Positions 39,260 to 48,226 of a DNA stretch of 64,000 bases are shown in pieces. A program made the translations under genes and the position numbers. The notes under the pieces were generated by a model that saw only the letters and a program-made list of their open reading frames with translations, was not told the DNA's origin and searched no databases. Position 1 is the first letter of the stretch. The number at the start of each line of letters is the position of its first letter. The DNA is from Micromonospora echinaurantiaca (GTDB lineage: Bacteria > Actinomycetota > Actinomycetes > Mycobacteriales > Micromonosporaceae): contig NZ_LT607750.1 of the NCBI RefSeq assembly GCF_900090235.1, positions 6,157,501-6,221,500 on the forward strand, written 5' to 3'.

Positions 39260-41506
39260 ATGTCGGCAGCCGGCTACCCGCTCGCCCTGGCGCCCGTCGC
39301 CGCGCTTCTTCTGCTGACCGTCACGCTGCGACCGGCCGCGCCGGGCACCGTGGCGCCGCTGCGGTTGGCCGTCGTCCGGGCCGCCCTGGTGACCGGCGCC
39401 TACGCGGTGCTCACGGTGGAGCTGCTCGGCGCGCTGCGGCTGCTCACCCGGCCCGCGTTCGCGGTCGCCTGGCTGCTCTTCCTGGCCGCCGCGGGCGCGG
39501 CCGCGAGCTGGCGCCGCCGTCGGGACGCGGGCCCGGCCGGCCCGGTCGCCGCCGCCCGGCCGCATGCACTGGTCGGAGTGGGGGCCGCCGAGCCGGCGCG
39601 GGCGATCGCCGCCGGCCCGCCGCCCACCGCCGGGCCCGGGTCGACCCGCCCGGCCGCCGTGGGCGGCTCCGGGGGACCGGCCCGCGCCGGCTGGGCGGCC
39701 CGGCTGGGCAAGTGGTGGCGTACGGCGGGTCGGGGCGAGCGGCTGCTCGCCGGCACGGTGGGCGGGCTGGTCCTGGTCGAGCTGCTGGTCGCGCTGCTGG
39801 CCGAGCCGAACAACTTCGACTCGCAGACCTACCACCTGCCCAAGGTGGAGCACTGGGTGGCGCAGGGCGACCTGGACTTCTGGCCCACCGCGATCCACCG
39901 GCAGGTGACCATCCCGCCGGGGGCCGAGTACCTGCTGCTGCACCTGCGCCTGTTCACCGGCGGGGACGCGCTGCACAACCTGGTGCAGTGGGCGGCCATG
40001 GTGGGTTGTCTGCTGGTCGGCAGCCGGATCACCGCCCAGCTCGGCGGTGGCCGGCGGGCTCAACTGCTCACCGCGTTCGTGCTGGCCACCACGCCGATGG
40101 TGGCGCTGCAGGCGACCAGCACGCAGACCGACCTGGTCTGTGCCGCCTGGGTGGCCTGCGCGGCCACCCTGGCGCTGGACGGGCTGCACCGGCGGACCGG
40201 GCCGGGCACCCTGCTCGGGCTGGGCGCGGCCACCGGGTTGACCGCGGTGACCAAGACCAGCGGGCTGATCGCGGTCGGTCCGCTGCTGGTGCTCTGGGGC
40301 CTCGCCCAGTTGCGCCTGGCGTACCTCGACCGGCCCGCGGCCCGGGTGGGCGGCACGGCTCGTACGGTGGCCGGGTCGCTGCTGATCCTCACCGTCGCCG
40401 CGGCGGTGGTCGGCCCGTTCCTGGCCCGGGTGACCGTCGAGTTCGGTCACCCGCTCGGGCCGCCCCGGCTGCGCGAGTCCATCCCGATGGAGCGGCACGA
40501 TCCCGGGTCCATCCTGGTCAACGCGCTGCGGATCGGGCACACCGCGTTCGACACGCCGCTGGCGCCGCTGCGCCGGGCCGGCGCGGAGGCGATCGTCGGC
40601 GTGGCCGGGCTGATCGGGGTGGACCCGCAGGACCGGGCCACCACGTTCGGGCGGGAGACCTTCCCGGTGCCGTCCTGGTATCCGGACGAGGATCGGGTGG
40701 CCTTCCCGCTGGCCGGCGCGCTGGCGCTGCTCGGGGCGGGGTTCGCGCTGACCCGGCCCGGCCGGCTGAGCCCGGAGCGGTCCGGGACGCTGCGCGCGTA
40801 CGCGGCGGTGGTGGTGAGCGCCGTGCTGCTGCACACCGCGATGATCAAGTGGCAGCCGTGGGGCAACCGGCTGTTGCTCTACGCGCTGGTGCTGGCCGTG
40901 CCGCTGGCCGGCGTCTGGCTGGACGCGCTGGTCCGCCGCCGGTCCGCCGCCGCCGACGGCGGAACTGCCACCGCGGCGCCCGGTGCCGCCACGGCCGGGC
41001 CGGAGAGCGCCACCGCCGACCCGGGGGGCGGTGCGGCCCGGCGGCGGTCGCTGGCGCTGGGGCTCGCGGTCACCGTGCTGGCGACCAGCGCGCTGGCCGG
41101 GGTGCTCGCGGTGTCGTACGGCTTCCCGCGCCGGCTGGTCGGCACCGGTTCGGTCTTCACCACCGGCGACTGGGAGACCCGCTTCCTGCGGCGCCCGCAG
41201 TGGGCGGCGGAGTTCCGCTGGGCGGCGGAGGCCGTCCGCGCGGCCGACGCCCGTCGAATCGGCCTGGTGCAGCAGAACGACAACTGGGAGTACCCCTGGT
41301 GGCTGCTGCTGCGCGAGCCGGACGGCCGGCCGCCGGACCTGGTCGCGCTCCAGTCGGTGCTGCCGGAACGCCCGCCGGCCGACCCGGCGTCGGTGGACGC
41401 GATCGTCTGCACGGGCAGCCGGCCGGCCTGCAGCCGGCTGGTGCCGCCCGGCTGGCGGCTGGAGTTCCGCGGCTACGTCGGCTACGCGCTGCCGCCCGCC
41501 GGCTGA
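39260..41506 (+). CDS. GT39-type polytopic membrane glycosyltransferase
   Basis: A 748-residue membrane protein with about 12 hydrophobic spans. The first large loop has EPNNFDSQTYHLPKVEHWVAQGDLDFWPT, with acidic residues in the place typical of GT-C (PMT/GT39) enzymes, which take mannose or another sugar from polyprenyl phosphate and act outside the membrane. The long insert at residues 75-150 and one at 555-600 are low-complexity Ala/Pro/Gly. It is divergent from the DPM1-like GT2; the pair could make and use one lipid-linked sugar. Confidence 0.85.
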   Translation: MSAAGYPLALAPVAALLLLTVTLRPAAPGTVAPLRLAVVRAALVTGAYAVLTVELLGALRLLTRPAFAVAWLLFLAAAGAAASWRRRRDAGPAGPVAAARPHALVGVGAAEPARAIAAGPPPTAGPGSTRPAAVGGSGGPARAGWAARLGKWWRTAGRGERLLAGTVGGLVLVELLVALLAEPNNFDSQTYHLPKVEHWVAQGDLDFWPTAIHRQVTIPPGAEYLLLHLRLFTGGDALHNLVQWAAMVGCLLVGSRITAQLGGGRRAQLLTAFVLATTPMVALQATSTQTDLVCAAWVACAATLALDGLHRRTGPGTLLGLGAATGLTAVTKTSGLIAVGPLLVLWGLAQLRLAYLDRPAARVGGTARTVAGSLLILTVAAAVVGPFLARVTVEFGHPLGPPRLRESIPMERHDPGSILVNALRIGHTAFDTPLAPLRRAGAEAIVGVAGLIGVDPQDRATTFGRETFPVPSWYPDEDRVAFPLAGALALLGAGFALTRPGRLSPERSGTLRAYAAVVVSAVLLHTAMIKWQPWGNRLLLYALVLAVPLAGVWLDALVRRRSAAADGGTATAAPGAATAGPESATADPGGGAARRRSLALGLAVTVLATSALAGVLAVSYGFPRRLVGTGSVFTTGDWETRFLRRPQWAAEFRWAAEAVRAADARRIGLVQQNDNWEYPWWLLLREPDGRPPDLVALQSVLPERPPADPASVDAIVCTGSRPACSRLVPPGWRLEFRGYVGYALPPAG

Positions 41507-41707
41507 CCGGGAATGTTCCCGCCGGCCAGCCCGGCCGCGAGGATCAGGGCGACGCCAGCGGCCGGCAGGCGGGGCGGATTGCCGGGATAGCCCGGTTCGG
41601 CAGACCGCGCGCAACGATTCTGAGACGTATTCACATACCTGCATCACGCGCGTTACCTTCCGGTAACTCGATCGACACCCCACGATCGAGGCGAAAGGAG
41701 TGCGTCG
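41507..41707. promoter_or_regulatory. Upstream region of the SGNH-lectin gene
   Basis: A 201-base region without a gene. The part 41610-41680 is A/T-rich for this genome (GATTCTGAGACGTATTCACA area) and probably holds the promoter. GAAAGGAG at about 41692-41699 is the ribosome site. Confidence 0.5.
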
Positions 41708-43306
41708 ATGCTTGGTTCCCCTGCCAGGCGCGAACGTGCGACCCGACGACGGACCCTCACCGCCGTTCTCGCCGCCGCTCTCGTCCTGCCGATGCTCACC
41801 GGTCCGGCCACGCCCGCCACCGCGGCGGACCGCCCGGCCATCCAGCCACTCCCCGCGAACCTGGAGGCGATCCGTGCCGCCGAGGCCACCGCGCTCTACG
41901 GCACACCCGCCATCCGCCCGATCGAACAGCGCCGCACCGCGCTGATCACCATGGGCGACAGCGAGATCTCGGGTGAGGGAGTGGGCAACTACGTCCCCGG
42001 CACCCACGAACCCGGCAACTGGTGCGACCGCTCGTACGACCAGGCGGTGTTCCGCACCGGCATCGCCGCCGACGAGAAGTACAACATCGCCTGCTCCGGG
42101 GCGACCCCGTGGAACCTGATCCGGGGCGGGCCGACCCAGCACAACGAGCTGAACCAGGGTGACCACCTGGCGATCAAGGCACGGAACACGCACCTCAAGC
42201 TGATCTGGGTGGTGGTCGGCGCGAACGGCGACGGCACTATCCAGTTCGGCCCGGTGGCCACCGACTGCACCATCCGCCGGGTCTTCTTCCAGGGCCCGTG
42301 CTACCCCACGTACACCGACCAGTGGACGATCCGCACCGACGGCAGCCGGCGGGCGGTCGAGGACGCGCTCACCGACATCCGGCGGACCATGACCGACGCC
42401 GGTTACCTGCGGTCGGACTACGAGCTGGTGCTCATGTCGTACCCGAGCCCGGGCAGCCCGGACGTGGAGGACAACCCGAACTTCCCCGGCTGGTACGCCG
42501 GCGGCTGCCTGCTCTACCTGGCCGACGCGGCGTTCGCCCGGAACAAGGCGGTGCCGCTGTTCGAGACGGCCATCCGGGCGGCGGCCACCAACACCGGCAC
42601 CCGCTACCTGGACGCCAGCCGGCTCTTCCACGGGCACGAGGTGTGCACCGACAACACCTCGGTCCGCGGCCTCTACATCGAGGTCGGCATCTGGGACGAG
42701 AACGCGGCCCGGCAGTCGTTCCACCCGAACTACCGGGGGCACGGCATGTTCGCCCAGTGCATCACCCAGTTCTGGAATTCCGGCCAGCAGCGGGCCACCT
42801 GCGTCGACCCGGCCAGCACCGGCGGCGGCGTGCTCTACCCGGGGCTGTTCGAGTTCAAGCAGCTACGTAACGTCGCCACCGGCACCTGCGTGGACGGCAA
42901 GGGCTACGACTCGCGCAACGGCACCCCGCAGCAGTCGTACGGCTGCCACGGTGGTCGCAACCAGGGCTTCTGGTACGACCCGACGCGGCAGTCGCTGCAC
43001 TCCGAACTCTCCCACGACCGCTGCCTGGACGTGGCCGGCGGCACCCTGAGCGCCGGCACCGCTGTCAACATCTACGACTGCCACGGCGGCGCCAACCAGA
43101 AGTTCGTGCTGGCCGGCAACCAGCTCAAGGTGGCCGGCAACACCAACCTCTGCCTGGCGTTCGACAGCCCGTGGCTGGGCAGCCCCCGGCTGCGGCTGGC
43201 CACCTGCTCGACGAGCACCCGGCAGCAGTGGTCGTTCGAGTCCCGCAACTTCGCCAACCCGGTCGGCTACGGCCACGACGACTTCATCGGCTCTCGGGTG
43301 TACTGA
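41708..43306 (+). CDS. Secreted SGNH hydrolase with ricin-type lectin domain
   Basis: A 532-residue secreted protein. The signal peptide runs to about residue 40 (LTAVLAAALVLPMLTGPATPATAAD). An SGNH/GDSL hydrolase domain follows: TMGDSEISGEG holds the nucleophile Ser, GANGDGT is in block III position, and HPNYRGHG holds the catalytic His. From about residue 395 a ricin B-type beta-trefoil has repeated QxF/W-type units (NQGFWYD, NQKFVLAG, RQQWSFES). It likely deacylates a polysaccharide or lipid while the lectin holds the substrate. Many paired Cys suit an exported protein. Confidence 0.9.
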   Translation: MLGSPARRERATRRRTLTAVLAAALVLPMLTGPATPATAADRPAIQPLPANLEAIRAAEATALYGTPAIRPIEQRRTALITMGDSEISGEGVGNYVPGTHEPGNWCDRSYDQAVFRTGIAADEKYNIACSGATPWNLIRGGPTQHNELNQGDHLAIKARNTHLKLIWVVVGANGDGTIQFGPVATDCTIRRVFFQGPCYPTYTDQWTIRTDGSRRAVEDALTDIRRTMTDAGYLRSDYELVLMSYPSPGSPDVEDNPNFPGWYAGGCLLYLADAAFARNKAVPLFETAIRAAATNTGTRYLDASRLFHGHEVCTDNTSVRGLYIEVGIWDENAARQSFHPNYRGHGMFAQCITQFWNSGQQRATCVDPASTGGGVLYPGLFEFKQLRNVATGTCVDGKGYDSRNGTPQQSYGCHGGRNQGFWYDPTRQSLHSELSHDRCLDVAGGTLSAGTAVNIYDCHGGANQKFVLAGNQLKVAGNTNLCLAFDSPWLGSPRLRLATCSTSTRQQWSFESRNFANPVGYGHDDFIGSRVY

Positions 43307-43320
43307 TTCCCACTCATCCG

Positions 43321-43374
43321 CGTACAGCGAAAGAGTGGCCATTCCGCGCGGAATGGCCACTCTTTCGCTGTACG
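43321..43374. terminator. 54-base perfect palindrome
   Basis: Positions 43321-43347 and 43348-43374 are exact reverse complements, a 27-bp stem centred on CGCG. It starts 14 bases after the SGNH-lectin stop and ends 41 bases before the convergent lipoprotein stop, so it can terminate both. It is the longest perfect palindrome I saw in the window. Confidence 0.85.
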
Positions 43375-43415
43375 GGCGCGGCCCTGGCCGGGGCGGCGGG
43401 CGGCGGGCGGCGGAC

Positions 43416-43994
43416 CTACTTCTGCTTGACCGGCACGACGATCAGGCGGGCCACCCCGTTGTCGCCCTCCTTGGCGCCGGCCACGCCGACGGTGGTGCCG
43501 ACCTCGATGTCGGTGGACTGGATCGTGGTGCGCCGCTCGACGACCCGCAGCTTGTCGCCGAAGGTCCAGGTCATGGTGAAGCCGTCGGTGGACTTCACGG
43601 TCATCGAGTCGCCGTCGATCGCGGTCACCTCGCCGCGCTGCACGGCGACCGTCTTCGTACCGTCCTTGGTCTGCACCACGGCTTCGCCGTGCAGGGTGTT
43701 GCGGCGCAGCAGCACCCGGGCCTTGCGGCGCTCGCGCCACTCCTCACCGCGCTCGCGCCGCGGCTTGTCCCCGGTCGCGGACGGCGACGCGGGCGCGGCC
43801 AGGGTGTCCACCTCCAGGTCGCCGGCGTCGAAGCCGAGCGCGGCGAGCGCCTGCCCCTCCGCGCCCATGGCGGCGGCGACCTCGACGGCGGTCTCCCGGA
43901 CCGGCTGGCCGCCCACCTGGTCGGCGCCGCAGCCGGTGACGCCGAGCGTGGCGGCCGCCAGCAGCGTGGTGGCGGCGATTCCCCAACGTGCCAT
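43416..43994 (-). CDS. Lipoprotein with DUF5666-like domain
   Basis: A 192-residue predicted lipoprotein: short basic start, hydrophobic span and lipobox VTGC with Cys22. A linker leads to a basic region (KPRRERGEEWRERRKARVLLRR) and a C-terminal beta domain with GEVTAIDGDSMTVKSTDGFTMTW and VGTTVGVAG, typical of DUF5666. GAGGAAG precedes ATG 43994. It lies 56 bases downstream of a histidine kinase on the same strand and may be its signal partner or target. Confidence 0.8.
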   Translation of the reverse strand: MARWGIAATTLLAAATLGVTGCGADQVGGQPVRETAVEVAAAMGAEGQALAALGFDAGDLEVDTLAAPASPSATGDKPRRERGEEWRERRKARVLLRRNTLHGEAVVQTKDGTKTVAVQRGEVTAIDGDSMTVKSTDGFTMTWTFGDKLRVVERRTTIQSTDIEVGTTVGVAGAKEGDNGVARLIVVPVKQK

Positions 43995-44050
43995 GAGTCT
44001 TCCTCTCGTCCGTGGTGCTGCCAGCCTGCCGCGCGTCGGCGAGCGGAGCG

Positions 44051-45487
44051 TCAGGCCGATGTTCGAGCCGGGTAAGGATCCGGCGGCAACCGGACGGTGA
44101 AGGCCGCCCCGCCCTCCGGGGCGTGCCCCGCCACGATCTCCCCGCCGAGCCGGCGGACCAGGCCGGCGGCGAGCGCCAGCCCCAGCCCGCTGCCCACCTT
44201 GCGCACGCCGCGGTACCGCTGGTGCAGCGCGCCGCGCTCGAAGGCCACCGCCAGGTCGTCGTCGGTGAAGCCGGGCCCGCCGTCGCGGACCTCGACCACC
44301 CCGCCGGCGGCCGGGTCCGCGCCCGCCGGGCGGACCGCGAGCACCACCGGCGCCCCCGGCGGTACGACCCGCAGCGCGTTCTCCAGCAGTCCGTCGACCA
44401 CCTGCCGGATCCGGCCCGGGTCGGTGTACGCGGGCACCGGCCGGTCCGGCATCTCCACCCGGAAGGGGACCCCGACCGCGGCGCAGCGGCCGGCCCAGGT
44501 CCGCTCCGCGTCGGCGGCCAGCCGGGTCAGATCGACCGGCGCGGGTTCCAGCGGAAAGTCGGCCGCCTCCAGCCGGGCCAGCGCCAGCAGGTCGCTGACC
44601 AGGCGGTCCAGGTGTTCCGCCTCGGCGAGCAGGGTCCGCCCGGTGTCGGCCGTGTCGTTTGGCGGAATCACGCCGTCGGCGAGCGCCTCGGCGTAGCCGC
44701 GGATCGCGGTCAGCGGGGTGCGCAGCTCGTGCGAGACGGAGAGCAGGAACTCCCGCTGCCGGCCCTCGCTGGTGGCCAGCGCGGCGGCCAGCCCGTTCAG
44801 CGCGTACGCCAGGTCGGCCGTCTCGTCCGGCGGCTCCACCGGCACCCGTACCGTCCGGTCCCCGGCACGCAGCCGCGCGGCGGCCTCGGCGGCCCGCCGG
44901 ACCGGCCGGGCCAGCAGGCGGGCCAGCAGCAACCCGGCGACCACTCCGGCGCCGAGCCCGGCGAGCAGTGGAAGCCAGAGGCTGGGCAGCACCTGCCGCC
45001 ACGGGGCGCTGACCCGGCGGGTCAGCACCACCCCGTTGCCGCCGGGCAGCGCGCGCCCCTCGACCAGCGTGCGGCGCCCGCCGACCGGCCGGCGGGTCGA
45101 GACGTTGCGCCCCTCGGCGATCCGCTGCACCACCCGGGGCGGCAGCCCAGCCCGGTCCGGCGCGCCCCGCCGGATCAGGTACGCGTCGATGCCCTGCACA
45201 CGCAGCTGGCGCAGCAGCCGCTCCTCGTCGGCGGTGCGACCGGTCATCAGCCGGGGGCGCAGCACCTCGGCGGCCAGCCGGGCCTGGGCGGCCAGCGCCT
45301 CCTGGTCCCGCCGCTCGACCCCGCGCACCGCCAGCGGCACCGCGACGATCGCGGTGACCAGCACCGAGACCAGGGCGACCGCACAGGTGACCAGCACCGC
45401 GCGGGCGGTCAGCGTACGGCCGAACCGGCGGCGCGGCGGGACCGGCGGCGGGCCGACCACCGGCAGCGCGAGGGTCGGCTCAGCCAT
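44051..45487 (-). CDS. HAMP-domain sensor histidine kinase
   Basis: A 478-residue membrane kinase with two membrane spans (about residues 29-52 and 170-190) around a periplasmic sensor of about 115 residues. A HAMP linker follows. The phosphoacceptor is in SVSHELRTPLTAIRGY. The ATPase has GLLENALRVV (N box), VRDGGPGF (G1) and GSGLGLALA (G2). It phosphorylates the response regulator whose gene overlaps it by eight bases. The signal is unknown. Confidence 0.94.
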   Translation of the reverse strand: MAEPTLALPVVGPPPVPPRRRFGRTLTARAVLVTCAVALVSVLVTAIVAVPLAVRGVERRDQEALAAQARLAAEVLRPRLMTGRTADEERLLRQLRVQGIDAYLIRRGAPDRAGLPPRVVQRIAEGRNVSTRRPVGGRRTLVEGRALPGGNGVVLTRRVSAPWRQVLPSLWLPLLAGLGAGVVAGLLLARLLARPVRRAAEAAARLRAGDRTVRVPVEPPDETADLAYALNGLAAALATSEGRQREFLLSVSHELRTPLTAIRGYAEALADGVIPPNDTADTGRTLLAEAEHLDRLVSDLLALARLEAADFPLEPAPVDLTRLAADAERTWAGRCAAVGVPFRVEMPDRPVPAYTDPGRIRQVVDGLLENALRVVPPGAPVVLAVRPAGADPAAGGVVEVRDGGPGFTDDDLAVAFERGALHQRYRGVRKVGSGLGLALAAGLVRRLGGEIVAGHAPEGGAAFTVRLPPDPYPARTSA

Positions 45488-46169
45488 CGGCGGCGTACCC
45501 CACGCCCCGGTGGGTACGGATCACGCTGGCCCCGCCGAGCTTCGCCCGGACCTGCGCCACGTGCACGTCGACGGTCCGGGTGCCGGCGTGCGCCGCGTAG
45601 CCCCAGACCGCGGCCAGCAGCTCCTCCCGGGTGAACACCCGGCCGGGCCGGGCCATCAGGTGGGCGAGCAGGTCGAACTCGGTGGTGGTCAGCTGGACCG
45701 GGGCGCCCGCGACGGCCACCGTCCGGCGGACCGGGTCGAGGGTGACCTGGCCGACCACCCGGGGCCGGTCCGCCTCGGGCGGTCCGGCCGTGCGGCGCAG
45801 CACCGCCCGCACCCGGGCGACCAGTTCGCGCGGGCTGAACGGCTTGGTGACGTAGTCGTCCGCGCCCAGTTCCAGGCCGACGACCCGGTCGACCTCGTCG
45901 TCGCGGGCGGTGAGGAAGATGACCGGCGTCCAGTCGCCGGCCTCGCGCAGCCGCCGGCAGACCTCGGTGCCGGTCAGGCCGGGCAGCGCGATGTCGAGCA
46001 CGCAGGCCACCGGGCGCAGCCGGCGGGCGGCGGCCAGCCCGGCCGCCCCGTCCCGCTCCAGGTGCACGCCGAACCCGTCCCGGCTGAGGTAGAGCCGGAC
46101 CAGGTCGGCGATGGCCGGCTCGTCCTCGACCACGAGGACGAGCCCGCGCGGCTGGGCGTCGACGGTCAC
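45480..46169 (-). CDS. OmpR-family response regulator
   Basis: A 229-residue regulator: receiver domain with VVEDEP, phosphoacceptor Asp in ACVLDIALPG, Thr in FLTARDD and Lys in DYVTKPFSP; and a C-terminal winged helix (LTTTEFDLLAHLMARPGRVFTREELLAAVWGYAAHAGTRTVDVHVAQVRAKL). GTG 46169 starts it. It is first in an operon with the kinase and lipoprotein genes. Confidence 0.95.
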   Translation of the reverse strand: MTVDAQPRGLVLVVEDEPAIADLVRLYLSRDGFGVHLERDGAAGLAAARRLRPVACVLDIALPGLTGTEVCRRLREAGDWTPVIFLTARDDEVDRVVGLELGADDYVTKPFSPRELVARVRAVLRRTAGPPEADRPRVVGQVTLDPVRRTVAVAGAPVQLTTTEFDLLAHLMARPGRVFTREELLAAVWGYAAHAGTRTVDVHVAQVRAKLGGASVIRTHRGVGYAADG

Positions 46170-46263
46170 CGGCCCATGATTGCCGACCGGGGCGGCGGTG
46201 CGGACGCCGGCGGATGTTCGGATTCGGTAAGGACACGCCGGGGCGGGCCGCCCCGGCCGGTGG

Positions 46264-46776
46264 TCAGCGGACCGTGGCGGGCCGGAGGGTGGCCGGCCGG
46301 GCGGTGGGCGGAGCCTCGCCGATGGTCGCCACGATCCGCTCCCGGGCGCTGCGCAGCCGGGTCCGGAAGGCGTGGTTGAGCAGGGCGTCGAGCTGCCACA
46401 CCTGCTTCGGGTGCTGGGTCCGGATGACGAACCGCTCGCGGATCCCGTCGATCGCGGTGGCGGCCAGCTCGACCGAGTGCAACCGGGGGTCGGGGCTCCA
46501 GGTGACGTTGCTCAGCTCGCGCAGTTCGGTGTTGAGGTGCAGGCGCAGCCGGTGCAGCACCCGGGTCTGCTGGGTGACGACCAGCCGGCGGTGGGTCAGC
46601 AGCAGCAGGTACTCGCCGGCCATCGGGCGGTCCGGGCGGTTGCACCGGCTGACCAGGATGGTCGCGTCGCCGGAGCCGACGCAGCGACGGAAGATGGGCA
46701 TGTGCCGGGTGACGGTCTGCGCCGCCAGCCCGGCCTCGGCGGCGGCCGGGAGGAACGTTCGGGAGAACACGTCCAT
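46264..46776 (-). CDS. Hypothetical protein, possible PH-like fold
   Basis: A 170-residue soluble protein. The middle (GEYLLLLTHRRLVVTQQTRVLHRLRLHLNTELRELSNVTW) has the strand pattern of a bacterial PH-like domain. The final part is basic and helical. ATG 46776 is preferred over an upstream ATG at 46854, because the upstream part has less coding character. It stands alone between the response regulator and the DUF1906 gene. Function unknown. Confidence 0.7.
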   Translation of the reverse strand: MDVFSRTFLPAAAEAGLAAQTVTRHMPIFRRCVGSGDATILVSRCNRPDRPMAGEYLLLLTHRRLVVTQQTRVLHRLRLHLNTELRELSNVTWSPDPRLHSVELAATAIDGIRERFVIRTQHPKQVWQLDALLNHAFRTRLRSARERIVATIGEAPPTARPATLRPATVR

Positions 46777-46884
46777 GCCCTGCCCAACGACGGCCACCCG
46801 GGAGTGACGCGGCTCACACGACAGTTTTGGAAGTTCCACGACGCCGAGTCGCACCGCCTGTGCGACGGCGGGCGGGCGCGGCGG

Positions 46885-47805
46885 TCACCGGGCCGGCGTC
46901 AGCCGGCGGAGCGTCCCGGACAGGCTGCCGTACCTGCGCAGCTGCGGCTGTGCCGTACGGACCGCGTACGCCGGCTGTTCGAGCTCCAGGTAGTTGCTGT
47001 CGATGTTGATCCGGACCCCGCCCCAGGTCTCATGGTGGTCGCCCCGGTACTGCTTCATCCGGCGCCTCGGCCAGTAGGACGCCGGGATGGCCTCGTCCGA
47101 CACCGTCTGGACGCCGTCCCAGCGGGCGAAGTCGATCAGGTCGGGGCGGGCGTAGCCGGGCCGCGCGTAGGCGGCCACCTGGTCGGCGAGCCCGGCGGAC
47201 TCGACCGAGGTGTACAGGCCGGCCAGGAAACCGTGCTCGTGCAGCCGGCCGGTCCAGGCACTCACGAAGGTGTCGACCGCGCCGGTGCACGCGACGTTGC
47301 CGGCCGGGTAGCGCTCCAGATCCAGGATGATCGTGCTCCGCGCGGCGAGCCCCAGGTTCCGCGCGCTGGTCGCCGCGTCGTCGGCCGCCTCGCGGCCCTG
47401 GACCGCGGCCCGAGCCGGGTCGATCCGACGCTGGTAGCTGGAGCAGGGTGCCTGGAGTCCGACGTAGAGCGGGAAGAACCGCCAGCCGGCGGCCTGCTGG
47501 GTGCTGACCCATGCCTTCGTCAGGTTGGCCTGCGCGCAGCCCCGGTTGACCCCGCCGATGTAGATGCCCACCGCCCGGTACGGCGACTGGAGCCACGCCT
47601 TCATCGCCGTGTTCGACGGTGCCGCGCAGGTGTCGAAGCCCAGGCCGGTGAAGGTGCCCGGGTGCGGACCGGTGTAGCCGGCGGCGGCCGCCGGAGCCGG
47701 CCGGTCGACCACGGCGGCACTGGCGAGGAGCGTGGCGACCGCGGCCACGGCGAGGAGCCGTCGGGCGGTACGGCGCAGGGACGGCCGGATGGCGGTGGGC
47801 GTCAA
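46885..47805 (-). CDS. Secreted DUF1906 protein (glycoside hydrolase-like)
   Basis: A 306-residue exported protein: a signal peptide of about 40 residues (RRTARRLLAVAAVATLLASAAVVDRPAPAAA) followed by a DUF1906 TIM-barrel-like domain (GLGFDTCAAPSNTAMKAW, VGIYIGGVNRGC, IILDLERYP, RWDGVQTV, INIDSNYLE). These are related to lysozyme-like and cell-wall hydrolase folds. The Asp/Glu in LDLER fit a catalytic role. The TTG at 47805 with GGGAGA four bases upstream gives a normal signal peptide; a GTG at 47874 is the alternative. Confidence 0.85.
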   Translation of the reverse strand: MTPTAIRPSLRRTARRLLAVAAVATLLASAAVVDRPAPAAAAGYTGPHPGTFTGLGFDTCAAPSNTAMKAWLQSPYRAVGIYIGGVNRGCAQANLTKAWVSTQQAAGWRFFPLYVGLQAPCSSYQRRIDPARAAVQGREAADDAATSARNLGLAARSTIILDLERYPAGNVACTGAVDTFVSAWTGRLHEHGFLAGLYTSVESAGLADQVAAYARPGYARPDLIDFARWDGVQTVSDEAIPASYWPRRRMKQYRGDHHETWGGVRINIDSNYLELEQPAYAVRTAQPQLRRYGSLSGTLRRLTPAR

Positions 47806-47886
47806 GGGTCTCCCGATCTGACGACGCGGCGGGAAGGCGGCGCGACCGGGCGGATCGGTACGGAACCCTCGCACGCCGCGGTCGGA

Positions 47887-48105
47887 TCATGCCCGCCCGA
47901 CCGCCGACTGTCCAGTTCGTACTCGCAGGTGGCCGGCGGGCCCGGCGGCCGGGTGGCCGGGCAGCGACCAGGGGCGGATCCGGGGCTCGACCGGGCCGGT
48001 CACCCGGCGGCCGTGCCGGCCGAGCTGGTCGGTCACCCCGTCGTGGGCGGTGGCCTGCCGGTGCGGATCGGCCCAGTCGGCGTACGGCGTCGAGGTGGCG
48101 GTCAC
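47887..48105 (-). CDS. Possible small protein
   Basis: A 72-codon GTG-started frame within the 421-base gap between the DUF1906 gene and the thiolase. Its start (TPYADWADPHRQATAHDGVTDQLGRHG) has plausible character, but there is no good ribosome site and no recognised family. The rest of the gap holds nothing else I can support. Confidence 0.3.
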   Translation of the reverse strand: MTATSTPYADWADPHRQATAHDGVTDQLGRHGRRVTGPVEPRIRPWSLPGHPAAGPAGHLRVRTGQSAVGRA

Positions 48106-48226
48106 GCCCGGCGATCCAGGCCGTGGCCGGGCGACCGGGCGAGGCCAGTTACGGCTCGACGGCCGACCCGGCCGGTGGGCGCCCCGGGCCGGCCACCGGA
48201 GCGGGCGACCGGCCGGGGCGGTGGAG

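Noticed and set aside
39248..42742. A 1164-codon minus-strand frame opposite the GT39 enzyme and the SGNH-lectin gene
   Set aside because: It is antisense to two well-supported genes, with low-complexity Arg/Gly/Pro-rich content and no recognisable domain.
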